Of a DNA stretch of 64,000 nucleotides, positions 8,569-17,518 are shown in pieces (position 1 is the first letter of the stretch; each line of letters starts with the position of its first letter). This DNA is from Ilumatobacter sp963746265. GTDB taxonomy: Bacteria; Actinomycetota; Acidimicrobiia; Acidimicrobiales; Ilumatobacteraceae. Below the pieces are notes generated by a model that had not been told where the DNA came from, did no database searches, and saw nothing but the letters and a program-made list of their open reading frames with translations. The stretch is from contig CAVVAM010000014.1 in NCBI GenBank assembly GCA_963746265.1, positions 434,001 through 498,000 on the forward strand, in the 5' to 3' direction. The translations under genes and the position numbers were made by a program.

Positions 8569-9389
8569 CGGGCGGCACGCTCTGGCTCGTGGCCACCCCG
8601 ATCGGCAACCTGGGCGACCTCTCACCGCGAGCGGTCGAGGTCCTCGGCTCGGCGGCGCTCGTGTGCTGTGAGGACACCCGGCGCACCGGCAAGCTCCTCC
8701 GGCACGCCGGTATCCGGGCCGAACGGCTGGCGGTCACCAATGCCCACACCGAGTTCGAGCGCACGGACGAGGTGCTCGGCGTGCTCGGCGACGGCCGAGA
8801 CGTCGCTGTCGTCTCCGATGCCGGCACCCCTGGGTTGTCCGACCCGGGGGCCCTGTTGGTCGCAGCCGCCATCGAGGCCGGGTACGCCGTCGCAGCCGTA
8901 CCCGGACCGGTCGCGGCGATCGCCGCCCTGACGATCAGCGGGCTGCCGACCGACCGGTTCGTGTTCGAGGGCTTCCTGCCCCGTCGGGGACGCGAACGTC
9001 ACGATCGACTGTCTGCGATCGCCACCGAGCCGCGAACCATCGTCCTGTACGAGGCGCCGCACCGGATCGTACGCACGATCGCCGACCTGTCGGAGGCGTG
9101 CGGGGGCGATCGTCCCGTCGTCGTGTGCCGCGAGCTGACCAAGCTCTACGAGACGGTCGTTCGTGGTCCGGTCGGATCGATCGACCTCGGCGACCCACGC
9201 GGCGAGTACGTGATCGTGCTGGGCGGCGCGCCGCCCGACCGCGTCGTGTTCGACGACGACAGGATCGTCGATGCCCTCCGTGCGGAACTCTCGACGGGAG
9301 CGTCGACGCGTGACGCCGTCGCAACGGTCGCCGATCGACTCGGCGTGCCGAAGAAGGCGGTCTATGCACTCGCCATCGCTGATCGGTGA
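8565..9389 (+). CDS. rsmI: 16S rRNA (cytidine(1402)-2'-O)-methyltransferase RsmI
   Basis: A 274-residue protein, usual length for RsmI. It shows the tetrapyrrole-methylase-fold signatures LVATPIGNLGDL near the N-terminus, CEDTRRTGKLL and VVSDAGTPGLSDPG. These belong to the SAM-dependent enzyme that 2'-O-methylates C1402 in the 16S rRNA decoding centre. ATG 8565 overlaps the DUF192 stop. The C-terminal region keeps the helical domain with KKAVYALA. Confidence 0.93.
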   Translation: MTGGTLWLVATPIGNLGDLSPRAVEVLGSAALVCCEDTRRTGKLLRHAGIRAERLAVTNAHTEFERTDEVLGVLGDGRDVAVVSDAGTPGLSDPGALLVAAAIEAGYAVAAVPGPVAAIAALTISGLPTDRFVFEGFLPRRGRERHDRLSAIATEPRTIVLYEAPHRIVRTIADLSEACGGDRPVVVCRELTKLYETVVRGPVGSIDLGDPRGEYVIVLGGAPPDRVVFDDDRIVDALRAELSTGASTRDAVATVADRLGVPKKAVYALAIADR

Positions 9390-9397
9390 CGGATCGC

Positions 9398-9403
9398 TAC
9401 CCT
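9398..9403 (+). promoter_or_regulatory. leaderless -10 element (TACCCT) for the HAD gene
   Basis: TACCCT ends 7 nt before ATG 9411. The gene may therefore have its own promoter even though it lies only 21 bp behind rsmI. Confidence 0.45.
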
Positions 9404-9410
9404 CCGTGAG

Positions 9411-10220
9411 ATGACCGGATACGTATCGGCCACCGGGCCGAGCGCTGCGTTCTTCGACCTCGACCGCACCCTCATCGCCGGCTCGTCAGCGTTCGCGCTC
9501 GCCAAGGCGGCCCGAACGATGAAGATGATGCCCACCCACGAACTGCTCCGCGACGCGATCACGGCGGCGACGTTCAAGCTTCGTGGCGATCACGACACGG
9601 GAGCCAGCGACGCCGCCCGCGACCGCGTTCTCGGCTTCGTGAAGGGGCAGCGACAGGACGACCTCCTGGCGCTCAACGAACAGGTGCTGCCGGTCCTGCT
9701 CGGCAAGATCCGACCCGAGGCCAGACGGTTGGTCGACATCCACCGGTATGCCGGTCGTTCGACCTACATCGTGTCGGCGGCGCCTCAGGAGATCGTCGAG
9801 CCCTTGGCCGTGTCGCTCGGCATGACCGGCGGCATCGGAACCGTCGGCGAGGTCGTCGAAGGTGTGTACACCGGCCGGCTCGAAGGGCCGTTCTGCTACG
9901 GAGAGGGCAAGGTCACCGCAATCGCCGATCTCGCTCGCTGGGACGGCCTCGATCTGTCGCAGTGCTACGCGTACAGCGACTCGGCGAGCGATCTCCCGAT
10001 GCTCGGCGCCGTCGGGCATCCGGTCGCCGTCAACCCCGACAGCAAGCTCGAACGGCACGCCCGCCGACACGGCTGGCCGGTGGTGATCTTCAGCCAGCGC
10101 ACCAAGACGGTCATACGACGCACGGCGGCCGGGATGGCGTCGGCCGGCCTGGCCGCCGGCACGTTCGCCGCCGGCCTCGAGATCGGAACCCGTCGCGCCC
10201 GTCGCCGCTGGATGCGCTGA
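9411..10220 (+). CDS. HAD-IB (SerB-like) hydrolase
   Basis: A 269-residue protein. Motif I FFDLDRTLIAGSS has the two catalytic Asp, motif II is in TYIVSAAP, and motifs III/IV lie in GEGKVTAI and AYSDSASDLPML. This is the HAD subfamily IB pattern of phosphoserine-phosphatase-like enzymes and of the HAD domains linked to lipid or acyltransferase proteins. The C-terminus has a hydrophobic helix (about 240-262, Ala/Gly-rich) before a basic tail, suggesting membrane association. The substrate is not predictable. Confidence 0.82.
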   Translation: MTGYVSATGPSAAFFDLDRTLIAGSSAFALAKAARTMKMMPTHELLRDAITAATFKLRGDHDTGASDAARDRVLGFVKGQRQDDLLALNEQVLPVLLGKIRPEARRLVDIHRYAGRSTYIVSAAPQEIVEPLAVSLGMTGGIGTVGEVVEGVYTGRLEGPFCYGEGKVTAIADLARWDGLDLSQCYAYSDSASDLPMLGAVGHPVAVNPDSKLERHARRHGWPVVIFSQRTKTVIRRTAAGMASAGLAAGTFAAGLEIGTRRARRRWMR

Positions 10221-10252
10221 CGCACCGACCGCGTCGCCCGGCGACGTCGGGC

Positions 10253-11503
10253 TCAGGCGCCCCTCACATCACCCATGAGGCCCTGCGCCGAAACCGAACG
10301 CACGAGCGATCGAGGATGCCGCAGGAGCGACCAGCCCATCGCGAGCCCGGGCAACGGATCGGAGCGGTCGGAGGCCGATCCGACGTGCGGCTCACGCTGG
10401 TGAGCGAGGACCTGGCGCATCAGGGCGATCCGATCCGACCCGGTGGCGACCTCGACGGCGGCGCCGACCCAGACCGGCACACCCTGGTGCCAGTACGTGG
10501 GCACAGCCCGGCGAGGCACCGCCGGCGCCAGCTCGATTCCGGTCAGCGACTCGTACCACAGGGCCGGCAGGTCGTTCCCGAGACAGATGTCGAGCGCGAT
10601 CTGACCGTACGCCCGCGGATTGAGGTCGATGCCCCAGTACTCCCCGCTCGGACGATGCACCACGACCTCGAACTCGAAGATCCCTCGACCGAGCAGCTCA
10701 CGCACCGCGTGCAGAGCGTGCTCGGTGAACGCCTCCGGTTCGGTCGGCTCGAACACGGTACCCACGCCGAGACGGCCGGGCCAGCGACCCAGCTTGCGGC
10801 TGTGGCCGGCGGCGAGCACGTTCCCGTCTGGGTCGAGCACCCCGGTCACGCTCACCACCTCGTGGTCCTCGGAGTCGAGCAGCTTCTGGACGAGGGGCGT
10901 GGCGAGAGCCGAGTTGTGGCGGAGGACGTCGTCCTGGCCGTCGTCGAGTTCGTAGGGCACGAACAGCTCACCGAGCTCGTCGTCATCGTGGGCGATCGTT
11001 CCCCGTTCGAGGCCGATCCCGGCGTGCGACCTCGGCTTCAAGACGACCGGATACCCCACCGACCGGGCGAACTCGATCGCCTCACCGATGTCGTCGGTAC
11101 CGGTCGCGGGCGGGACCGGGAATCCGGCCGCCGCCATGTCCGCCTGGAAGACGTCCTTGAACAAGCAGGACCGAACTGCGGCCGGTGTCGGGTAGCCGGC
11201 CGGTGCGCCACCGGTGCGTTCGAACGCCTCCATGACGTTGAACGCCATGAAGTCGGACGTCAGTGCGATCAGGTCGAACCGGTCGGCGGCCATCTCGTCG
11301 ATCAACCAACCGACGAACTCGTCGGTGTGGTGCACCGGCGGGCACCACCGCCGCGAGCGGACGTGCCGCGAGAGCTTGGCCGTGGCGAACCTCTTCGGTG
11401 AGTACGCCACGATCGGCACGCCCCGATGTCCGAGCGATCGGGCGAAGGCGATACTCGGTGGAAGTTCGGCGTCGAACACCGCCACACGCGGCAGTGCGGT
11501 CAC
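10253..11503 (-). CDS. ATP-grasp ligase
   Basis: A 416-residue protein with an N-terminal Rossmann-like domain (VAVFDAELPPSIAFARSLG), an ATP-grasp core (YPVVLKPRSH for ATP binding, FEFEVVVHR, and WGIDLNPRAYGQ with metal-binding Asp/Asn) and a short C-terminal extension. The family forms amide or ester bonds through acyl-phosphates. Its start overlaps by 4 bp the end of the PLP decarboxylase gene, so the two are translationally coupled and probably act in one pathway, such as building or attaching an amine or amino acid unit. Substrates are unknown. It does not closely resemble biotin carboxylase or D-Ala-D-Ala ligase. Confidence 0.75.
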   Translation of the reverse strand: MTALPRVAVFDAELPPSIAFARSLGHRGVPIVAYSPKRFATAKLSRHVRSRRWCPPVHHTDEFVGWLIDEMAADRFDLIALTSDFMAFNVMEAFERTGGAPAGYPTPAAVRSCLFKDVFQADMAAAGFPVPPATGTDDIGEAIEFARSVGYPVVLKPRSHAGIGLERGTIAHDDDELGELFVPYELDDGQDDVLRHNSALATPLVQKLLDSEDHEVVSVTGVLDPDGNVLAAGHSRKLGRWPGRLGVGTVFEPTEPEAFTEHALHAVRELLGRGIFEFEVVVHRPSGEYWGIDLNPRAYGQIALDICLGNDLPALWYESLTGIELAPAVPRRAVPTYWHQGVPVWVGAAVEVATGSDRIALMRQVLAHQREPHVGSASDRSDPLPGLAMGWSLLRHPRSLVRSVSAQGLMGDVRGA

Positions 11504-12984
11504 CGCCCCCGCCTCTCCGCCTCACGGTCGAGCGCCGTCAGATCGTCGAACGACTCGGCGACGCGGGCGGGCACGGCGACGTCGCGGTCGATCACGACGA
11601 TCGGCGGCCGAGGGAACGAGAACGACGTCGAGAACGGCACGAAGTACGCCCCGGCGTCCATCACGACGACCACGTCACCGACGGAGGCGTCCGGGAGCTT
11701 CCAGTGGTAGTAGAGGACGTCGGCCGGCGTGCAGATGGGCCCGACGAGCCGATACGACCGGGTGACCGGCTGATCCGGTTTCGTCACGCTGAAGAGTTGG
11801 TGGTACTCGTGCGGCAGTGGGTCGGCGATGTTGCGGCCACCGTCGAGCACGAGGTGATGCGGCTCGACGTCGTCCTTGACGTCGAGCACGCGCGACAGCA
11901 GCATCTGCGAGCCGCCGGTGAGGGCTCGGCCCGGCTCCTGCACGACGACCGGCACCGTGCAGCCACGATCGCCGAAGTGTCGAGCGGCCATGGTCGCCGC
12001 CATCCGCGACGCGTCAGCGACCGAGATCGCCGTGGTGGGGTCGGGCGGGATGAGGTCGGTGCCGAGCGCACGGTTCAGCCGGTACTCCCGATCCCCGATG
12101 CCTGCCGAGGTCGGACAGGCGAGGCTGCCGCCGACGTCGAGGATCGTCGGTGACCATCCGGTGCGGTCCGCGACCTGCCCGCAGAAGTCGAGCACGGTCG
12201 ACAGGTGCCCGTGCCATTCGCCCTCACCGCGGATCGTGCCGCCACGATGTACGTGGAGACCGACGAGTTCGACGAGATCGTGCTGCACCGCCTCGGTGAT
12301 CGCCTCGTCGATCTGCTCCGATCCGGCGTCGATGCCGAACTGACCACCCCACATGCCGGGGAACGACACGCGGACCCCGAGTCGCACCGTCGTCGCGCAG
12401 CGTTCCGCGATCTCGATGATCCGGCGCATCTCGGAGAGCGAGTTCGCGTTGACGAGGTGCACACCGCGACGGATGGCCAGTTCGACCGACTCGGGAGACT
12501 TCGCCGGCCCGTTGTAGATGATTCGATCGGCGGGCACACCGAGTTCGAACGCCAGCCAGAGCTCGTAGGCCGAGATGACCTCCGCACCGATGCCGGCGGC
12601 ATGCAGCCGCCGAAGCACGGCCGGCACCGGGTTCGTCTTGTACGAGTAGAAGATGTCGGCACCCTCGCCACGGCGGAACGGCTCGAGCGCCGCCGACGCT
12701 GCCTGATCGAGCCGGTCGGCGTCGACCACATGGAGCGGGGAGCCGAACCGCTCGACGAGTTCCTGCAGATCGATCGAGCCGTGCCACAGCCGTGCGTTGG
12801 GGCCGACACGAAGACCCCACAGCTCGAGGGGGAGGTCGGCGCGCGTGGCACGACGCTTCACCACCGCAGGTCCGACGTACTGCTTGATGCCGTGTTTGAC
12901 GGCTTCGCGAACCTTGCCCAGCACGAGCTCCGCCCTTCGTGGTTGCCGAGTGACGACCGGCGCCCTGCCCGGAGCGCCCGCCAA
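11500..12984 (-). CDS. fold-III PLP-dependent decarboxylase (DapDC/ODC-like)
   Basis: Up to 494 residues. The alanine-racemase-type barrel holds FYSYKTNP (PLP Lys), the ordered markers VEISAYELW-like and NGPAKS, HVHRGGT, and QEPGRALTG. The C-terminal beta domain carries LVGPICTPADVL (active-site Cys) and DAGAY. These match group IV decarboxylases acting on diaminopimelate, ornithine or related D-stereocentres. The N-terminal 40 residues are extra. The frame opens at TTG 12984; GTG 12924 is an equally good start, and TAGCCT at 12994-12999 could be the -10. Coupling to an ATP-grasp ligase argues for a specialised pathway rather than lysine synthesis. Confidence 0.75.
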   Translation of the reverse strand: MAGAPGRAPVVTRQPRRAELVLGKVREAVKHGIKQYVGPAVVKRRATRADLPLELWGLRVGPNARLWHGSIDLQELVERFGSPLHVVDADRLDQAASAALEPFRRGEGADIFYSYKTNPVPAVLRRLHAAGIGAEVISAYELWLAFELGVPADRIIYNGPAKSPESVELAIRRGVHLVNANSLSEMRRIIEIAERCATTVRLGVRVSFPGMWGGQFGIDAGSEQIDEAITEAVQHDLVELVGLHVHRGGTIRGEGEWHGHLSTVLDFCGQVADRTGWSPTILDVGGSLACPTSAGIGDREYRLNRALGTDLIPPDPTTAISVADASRMAATMAARHFGDRGCTVPVVVQEPGRALTGGSQMLLSRVLDVKDDVEPHHLVLDGGRNIADPLPHEYHQLFSVTKPDQPVTRSYRLVGPICTPADVLYYHWKLPDASVGDVVVVMDAGAYFVPFSTSFSFPRPPIVVIDRDVAVPARVAESFDDLTALDREAERRGR

Positions 12985-13059
12985 GAAGCGTTCAGGCTAG
13001 CGGGGGGGCAACGACCGCGACGGAGAAATACGCTGCACGAAGTCGATGATCTTCGTGGG

Positions 13060-13065
13060 TAGCGT
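13060..13065 (+). promoter_or_regulatory. leaderless -10 element (TAGCGT) for metG
   Basis: TAGCGT followed by 7 nt and GTG 13073. It selects the GTG rather than the upstream in-frame ATG at 13046. Confidence 0.5.
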
Positions 13066-13072
13066 CCGTGTC

Positions 13073-14593
13073 GTGAGCACGTTCTACGTCACCACACCGA
13101 TCTACTACGTGAACGCGGAGCCCCATCTCGGCCACGCCTACACCACGATCATCGGCGACGCACTCACGCGCTGGCATCGGCTGCTCGGCGACGACGTCAA
13201 GTACCTCACCGGCACCGACGAACACGGTCTGAAGATCCAGGAGGCCGCCGAGGCGGTCGGCCAGACACCGCAGGCGTTCACCGACGAGATCGCCCCCAAG
13301 TTCGCGCATGCCTGGGAGCGACTCGACATCGCCAACGACGATTTCATCCGAACGACCGAACCGCGTCACCGCTCCGCGGTGATCGAGTTGCTCCAGCGTT
13401 GCTACGACGCCGGTGACATCGAACTCGACACCTACAGCGGCAAGTACTGCGTCGGTTGCGAGCTGTACTACACCGACGACGAGTTGATCGAGGTCGACGG
13501 CGTCGCCGGATGCTGCCCGATCCACCTGCGGCCCGTCGGTGCGCTCGACGAGGAGAACTACTTCTTCCGGCTGAGCCGCTTCGAGGATCGATTGCTCGAC
13601 TGGTACGCGTCTCATCCGGGCGCGATGAAGCCCGAGAACCGGGCCAACGAGGCGATCGGGCTCATCAAGGGCGGCCTGCGTGACTTCTCGATCAGCCGGA
13701 CCAGCCTGGAATGGGGCATCCCCCTGCCGTGGGACCCGAAGCACGTCACCTACGTCTGGTTCGACGCCCTGACGAACTATCTCGCAGCAGTGGGGTTCGG
13801 CGACGAGGATCAGGACTACACCCGGTGGTGGCCCGCCGACTACCACCTGATCGGCAAGGACATCGTCCGCCAGCACTGTGTGTACTGGCCGGCGATGCTC
13901 ATGTCGGCCGGGGTCGAGTTGCCCAAGGGCTGGGGCATCGGCGGATGGCTGCTCGTCGACGGGGAGAAGATGGCCAAATCCGGCGGCAACGTCGTCAACC
14001 CGCTCGATCTGATCGACACGGTCGGCGTCGACGGGTTCCGCTACTACGTCCTCGCCGAGACGCCGTTCGGCAGCGACGGCGACTTCAGCTACGAGGGTCT
14101 CATCGCCAAGTACAACAGCGATCTGGCCAACAACCTCGGCAACTTGGCCTCCCGGATCGCGACGGTCGTCGCCAAGAAGTGTGGCGGGGTCGGACCGCCA
14201 CCGCGGCCCGACAGCCCGCTCGCCGAAGCTGCCGCCGCCGCGTTCGACGGTGCCGCCCGCGGGTGGGACGACGTCGCGCCGTCGAAGGCCCTCGACGCGA
14301 CCTGGTCGCTCGTGCGGGCGACGAACGCCCATCTCGAAGCGAACGAGCCGTGGAAGACCGAACCAGGCGTTGCGGTCGACGCCGTGTTGGGCGATGCACT
14401 CGAGGCGCTTCGCATCGTCTCGATCCTCGCCTTCCCCGCCGTCCCGCGGACGGCGCAGGCGATCTGGGAACGCATCGGATTCACGTCCGACATCGCCGAG
14501 CAGCGGCTGCCCGCTGCCGCCGGCTGGGGCGGCTACCCGGGTGGGTTGACGGTGACCAAGGGCGATCCGCTGTTCCCGCGTCTCACCGCATGA
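13073..14593 (+). CDS. metG: methionyl-tRNA synthetase
   Basis: A 506-residue class I synthetase that charges tRNA-Met. The HIGH-type motif is HLGH in YYVNAEPHLGHAYTT, and the KMSKS-type motif is KMAKSGGN. A connective-peptide knuckle with CVGCELYY and CCPIH suggests one zinc site. The anticodon-binding helical domain follows (NNLGNLASRI). The C-terminal Arc1p-like domain of the longer family members is absent. Start at GTG 13073 (STFYVTTPIYY...) rather than the ATG nine codons upstream, based on the -10 spacing and the usual N-terminus. Its stop overlaps the tatD start. Confidence 0.95.
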   Translation: MSTFYVTTPIYYVNAEPHLGHAYTTIIGDALTRWHRLLGDDVKYLTGTDEHGLKIQEAAEAVGQTPQAFTDEIAPKFAHAWERLDIANDDFIRTTEPRHRSAVIELLQRCYDAGDIELDTYSGKYCVGCELYYTDDELIEVDGVAGCCPIHLRPVGALDEENYFFRLSRFEDRLLDWYASHPGAMKPENRANEAIGLIKGGLRDFSISRTSLEWGIPLPWDPKHVTYVWFDALTNYLAAVGFGDEDQDYTRWWPADYHLIGKDIVRQHCVYWPAMLMSAGVELPKGWGIGGWLLVDGEKMAKSGGNVVNPLDLIDTVGVDGFRYYVLAETPFGSDGDFSYEGLIAKYNSDLANNLGNLASRIATVVAKKCGGVGPPPRPDSPLAEAAAAAFDGAARGWDDVAPSKALDATWSLVRATNAHLEANEPWKTEPGVAVDAVLGDALEALRIVSILAFPAVPRTAQAIWERIGFTSDIAEQRLPAAAGWGGYPGGLTVTKGDPLFPRLTA

Positions 14594-15366
14594 GACTGTT
14601 CGACAGCCACTGCCACGTCCACGACGACCGCATGCCCGGCGGCACCGACGAAGCCGTCGCCGTCGCTCGAGAGGCCGGGGTCGCCACGATGATCACCGTC
14701 GGATGCGACCGCGACACATCGCGAGCCGCGATCGCGGCGGCCGAACGCCATGACGACGTATGGGCCACGGTCGGAGTGCACCCGCACGAGGCCGTCCGCG
14801 GCGTCGACTCCGTCGTCGACCTCATCGATCATCCGCGAGTGGTCGCCATCGGTGAGGCCGGCTTCGACTTCTACTACGAGCATTCACCGCGTGCGGCGCA
14901 GGCCGAGGCGTTCGCCGCGCAGATCCACCTCGCCCACGAGCACGGTCTGCCGTTGGTGATCCACACGCGCGACGCCTGGGCGGATACGTTCGAGGTGCTC
15001 GATGCCGAAGGCGTTCCCGAGCGCACCGTGTTCCACTGCTTCACCGGGGGCCAGACGGAAGCTCGGGCGTGCCTCGAACGGGGAGCGTTCGTGAGCTTCT
15101 CGGGAATCGTGACGTTCAAGTCGGCGACCGACGTCCAGGCGGCGGCCCGGCTGGTCCCCGCCGATCGACTGCTCGTCGAGACCGACGCACCGTACCTGGC
15201 ACCGGTGCCTCATCGGGGCAGGCCCAACCAGCCGGCCTGGGTTGCCTGCACCGCACAATTCATCGCGGACCTCCGCGACATCCCTGCCGCAGAGCTCGCC
15301 GAGACGACGTTCGAGAACGGTCTCGCGGCCTTCCCCACGATCGGTTCCCGCCACAACGGCCAGTAG
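14590..15366 (+). CDS. tatD: TatD family metal-dependent hydrolase/DNase
   Basis: A 258-residue protein with the TIM-barrel amidohydrolase metal ligands FDSHCHVHD (N-term), GEAGFDFYY, VIHTRDA, FHCFTGG and ETDAPYLAP. TatD enzymes have 3'-5' exonuclease activity and D-aminoacyl-tRNA deacylase-like relatives. The start overlaps the metG stop (ATGA). The metG-tatD-rsmA order is widely conserved in Gram-positive bacteria. Confidence 0.9.
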   Translation: MRLFDSHCHVHDDRMPGGTDEAVAVAREAGVATMITVGCDRDTSRAAIAAAERHDDVWATVGVHPHEAVRGVDSVVDLIDHPRVVAIGEAGFDFYYEHSPRAAQAEAFAAQIHLAHEHGLPLVIHTRDAWADTFEVLDAEGVPERTVFHCFTGGQTEARACLERGAFVSFSGIVTFKSATDVQAAARLVPADRLLVETDAPYLAPVPHRGRPNQPAWVACTAQFIADLRDIPAAELAETTFENGLAAFPTIGSRHNGQ

Positions 15367-15392
15367 CCTGGGCGCTGCCACTGGAACCGAAG

Positions 15393-15938
15393 ATGCACGA
15401 AGACTTCGCACAACGACGACGAGTCGCCCTAGCGGTCGCCATCACGGTGATCCTGGTACCGGCGGCCTTTCTGTTGAGCCGCGACGATGGCGAGGCGACC
15501 GAGCCTGTTGGCACGCTCGTCGGCGAGGTCGTCATCTCGGGCCAACCCGCCGAGCCGGAGGCGTCTGCGGTACGAACTGCGCCGGCGGCGACCGATCCGA
15601 TGGGCACCACACCGCCGGAGTTCATCGAAGGCACGGTTCCCGAGCAGGCCGACGATCCGGCCACGATCGCCATCCCGAGGGCGAGGCGAGCGCTGCGGGG
15701 TACCGCCACGTTCAGCCGCGACATCTCCGACAGTGCGGCCTGCCAGATCCGCGATCTCGTGTCGATCCCGTTCAACAGCTCGGTCACGGTGACCAACCTC
15801 GACAACAGTCGGAGTGTGCAGTGCATCGCATCGGTCGGCGGCGCCGCCCCGAACGATGATGTGATCATGAACGCCGACGCCTTCTTGCAGATCGGCGACC
15901 TGACCGATGCCCCGCTGTCGGTCGAGATCTCCTGGTGA
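15393..15938 (+). CDS. exported double-psi-barrel-like protein in the RpfB/YabE position
   Basis: A 181-residue protein with an N-terminal membrane segment (VALAVAITVILVPAAFLL), an acidic Ala/Pro-rich linker, and a C-terminal 80-residue domain (GTATFSRDISDSAACQIRDL ... VTVTNLDNSRSVQC ... DAFLQIGDL). The pattern, a G-x-A-T-x-Y/F entry, two Cys, and V-T-V-T-N-L followed by a D-x-F/A-F-x-x-I-x-x-L block, resembles RlpA/3D-type double-psi beta-barrels. In Firmicutes and other Actinobacteria the slot between tatD and rsmA holds YabE or RpfB, cell-wall lytic proteins. I infer a peptidoglycan-related role, with no catalytic residue identified. ATG 15393 is chosen as the codon just before the signal anchor. 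Confidence 0.55.
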   Translation: MHEDFAQRRRVALAVAITVILVPAAFLLSRDDGEATEPVGTLVGEVVISGQPAEPEASAVRTAPAATDPMGTTPPEFIEGTVPEQADDPATIAIPRARRALRGTATFSRDISDSAACQIRDLVSIPFNSSVTVTNLDNSRSVQCIASVGGAAPNDDVIMNADAFLQIGDLTDAPLSVEISW

Positions 15939-16747
15939 CCCACTCGCGCACCAGGATCCACGAACTGCTCGGCGACGGCGGTTTGGCACCCCGACGGGAC
16001 CTCGGACAGAACTTCGTCGCCGATCCGAACACCGTGCGCCGGATCGCCGCGATCGCGTCGATCGGGCCGGGAGATCACGTGATCGAGATCGGTGCCGGGC
16101 TCGGCTCGCTCACACTCGCCCTCGCCGAGACGGGCGCGTCGGTCACGGCGATCGAGGTCGATCGCGGCCTGGTACTGGCGCTGCGTACGGTCGTCGCGGA
16201 CCTCGACAACGTCCGGGTGATCGAGGCCGATGCGACGGCGCTCGACTGGCGTACCGTCCTCGAACCACACGACCGCTGGACACTGGTCGCCAATCTGCCG
16301 TACAACGTGGCCACGCCGCTCGTGTGCGACCTGCTCGACCGGGTACCGGCGATCGGCTCGATGTTGGTCATGGTGCAGCGCGAGGTCGCCGAACGCCTCG
16401 CAGCCGCGCCCGGATCGAAGCAGTACGGCGCCGTCAGTGTGAAAGTGGCGTACTGGGCGCGGGCCCGTGTCGCCGCAACCGTACCGGCGTCGGTGTTCGT
16501 ACCCAGGCCCAACGTCGAGTCCGCACTCGTCCGCATCGACCGCCGACCGTCTCCTCCCGACGTGGACCCGGACGTGCTCTTCCCGCTCGTCCGTCAGGCG
16601 TTCGGTCAGCGGCGAAAGATGATGCGCAAATCCCTGCGCGGTACCGTCGGCACCGCGCAGTTCGTGTCCGCCGGGGTCTCACCCGAGGCGCGTCCGGAAC
16701 AACTGGGTCTCGACGACTGGTGCCGGCTGGCCGAGGCGAGCTCGTGA
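15935..16747 (+). CDS. rsmA: 16S rRNA (adenine(1518)-N6/adenine(1519)-N6)-dimethyltransferase
   Basis: A 270-residue protein with PRRDLGQNFVAD, the SAM-binding VIEIGAGLGSLT and the catalytic VANLPYNVATPL, all diagnostic of RsmA/KsgA, which dimethylates two adenines near the 3' end of 16S rRNA. The C-terminal small domain has RQAFGQRRKMMRKSLR. The GTG start overlaps the upstream stop (GTGA), and its own stop overlaps the ispE GTG. Confidence 0.95.
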   Translation: MTHSRTRIHELLGDGGLAPRRDLGQNFVADPNTVRRIAAIASIGPGDHVIEIGAGLGSLTLALAETGASVTAIEVDRGLVLALRTVVADLDNVRVIEADATALDWRTVLEPHDRWTLVANLPYNVATPLVCDLLDRVPAIGSMLVMVQREVAERLAAAPGSKQYGAVSVKVAYWARARVAATVPASVFVPRPNVESALVRIDRRPSPPDVDPDVLFPLVRQAFGQRRKMMRKSLRGTVGTAQFVSAGVSPEARPEQLGLDDWCRLAEASS

Positions 16748-17517
16748 CGGTCGTACACGCACCGGCCAAGCTCACGCTCTCGCTGCGGATCACCGGTGTG
16801 CGTGCGGACGGGTTCCACCTCATCGACGCCGAGATGGTGACCCTGTCGTTCGGCGACGTGTTGAGATTCTCCGATGGTCCAACGTCCCTGTCCGCGCACG
16901 GCCCGTACGCGGACGGCGTACCGCTCGACGGTTCGAATCTCGTCGCGGCGGCGCTGGACGCGGTCGAACGAACCGCGGTGGTCGACATCGACAAACGGAT
17001 TCCCCACGGGGGAGGACTCGGTGGGGGCTCCGCCGACGCCGCGGCCGTGCTGCGCTGGGCCGGGTGGTCGCCCACGCACGAGACGCTCGAACGAGCGGCG
17101 CGGCTCGGCGCCGACGTCTCGTTCTGCCTCGTCGGCGGCCGGGCCCGTGTGCGCGGAATCGGCGAGATCGTCGAACCGCTCCCCTACCTCCGACGCACCG
17201 TGACACTCGTCATCCCACCGCTCCGGGTGAGCACGCCTGCTGCCTACGCGACGTGGGATCGACTCGGCGGGCCTTCGGCGCCCGGCCCGAACGACCTCGA
17301 GCCGGCGGCGATCGCGGTCGAGCCGATGCTGGCCCGGTGGCGCGACCGCATCGCAGACGCGTGCGGACGGTCACCCGTGCTGGCCGGCAGCGGCGCAACG
17401 TGGTTCGTGCACGGCGAACACAGCAACGCCCTCGCTGCGTTGGGCAACGAGGGCGCTCAGATCATCGTCGCGGAGACGACCCGATCACCGGGCGGCCGCG
17501 ACGGCCGGACGTGTTGA
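16744..17517 (+). CDS. ispE: 4-diphosphocytidyl-2-C-methyl-D-erythritol kinase
   Basis: A 257-residue GHMP kinase of the non-mevalonate isoprenoid pathway. It starts with the usual VHAPAKLTLSLRITG-type N-terminus, has the ATP loop PHGGGLGGGSADAA, and a C-terminal SGSGAT-like block (VLAGSGATWF). It is somewhat short, as in other Acidimicrobiia-type enzymes. The GTG start overlaps the rsmA stop. It ends 1 bp short of the convergent bS22 gene. Confidence 0.92.
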   Translation: MTVVHAPAKLTLSLRITGVRADGFHLIDAEMVTLSFGDVLRFSDGPTSLSAHGPYADGVPLDGSNLVAAALDAVERTAVVDIDKRIPHGGGLGGGSADAAAVLRWAGWSPTHETLERAARLGADVSFCLVGGRARVRGIGEIVEPLPYLRRTVTLVIPPLRVSTPAAYATWDRLGGPSAPGPNDLEPAAIAVEPMLARWRDRIADACGRSPVLAGSGATWFVHGEHSNALAALGNEGAQIIVAETTRSPGGRDGRTC

Positions 17518-17518
17518 G

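Noticed and set aside
10253..11503. ATP-grasp as the graspetide-type macrocyclase for the DTEGH peptides
   Set aside because: It is 30-50 kb from the peptide genes, is coupled to a decarboxylase, and lacks visible graspetide-ligase features; kept only as a remote possibility.
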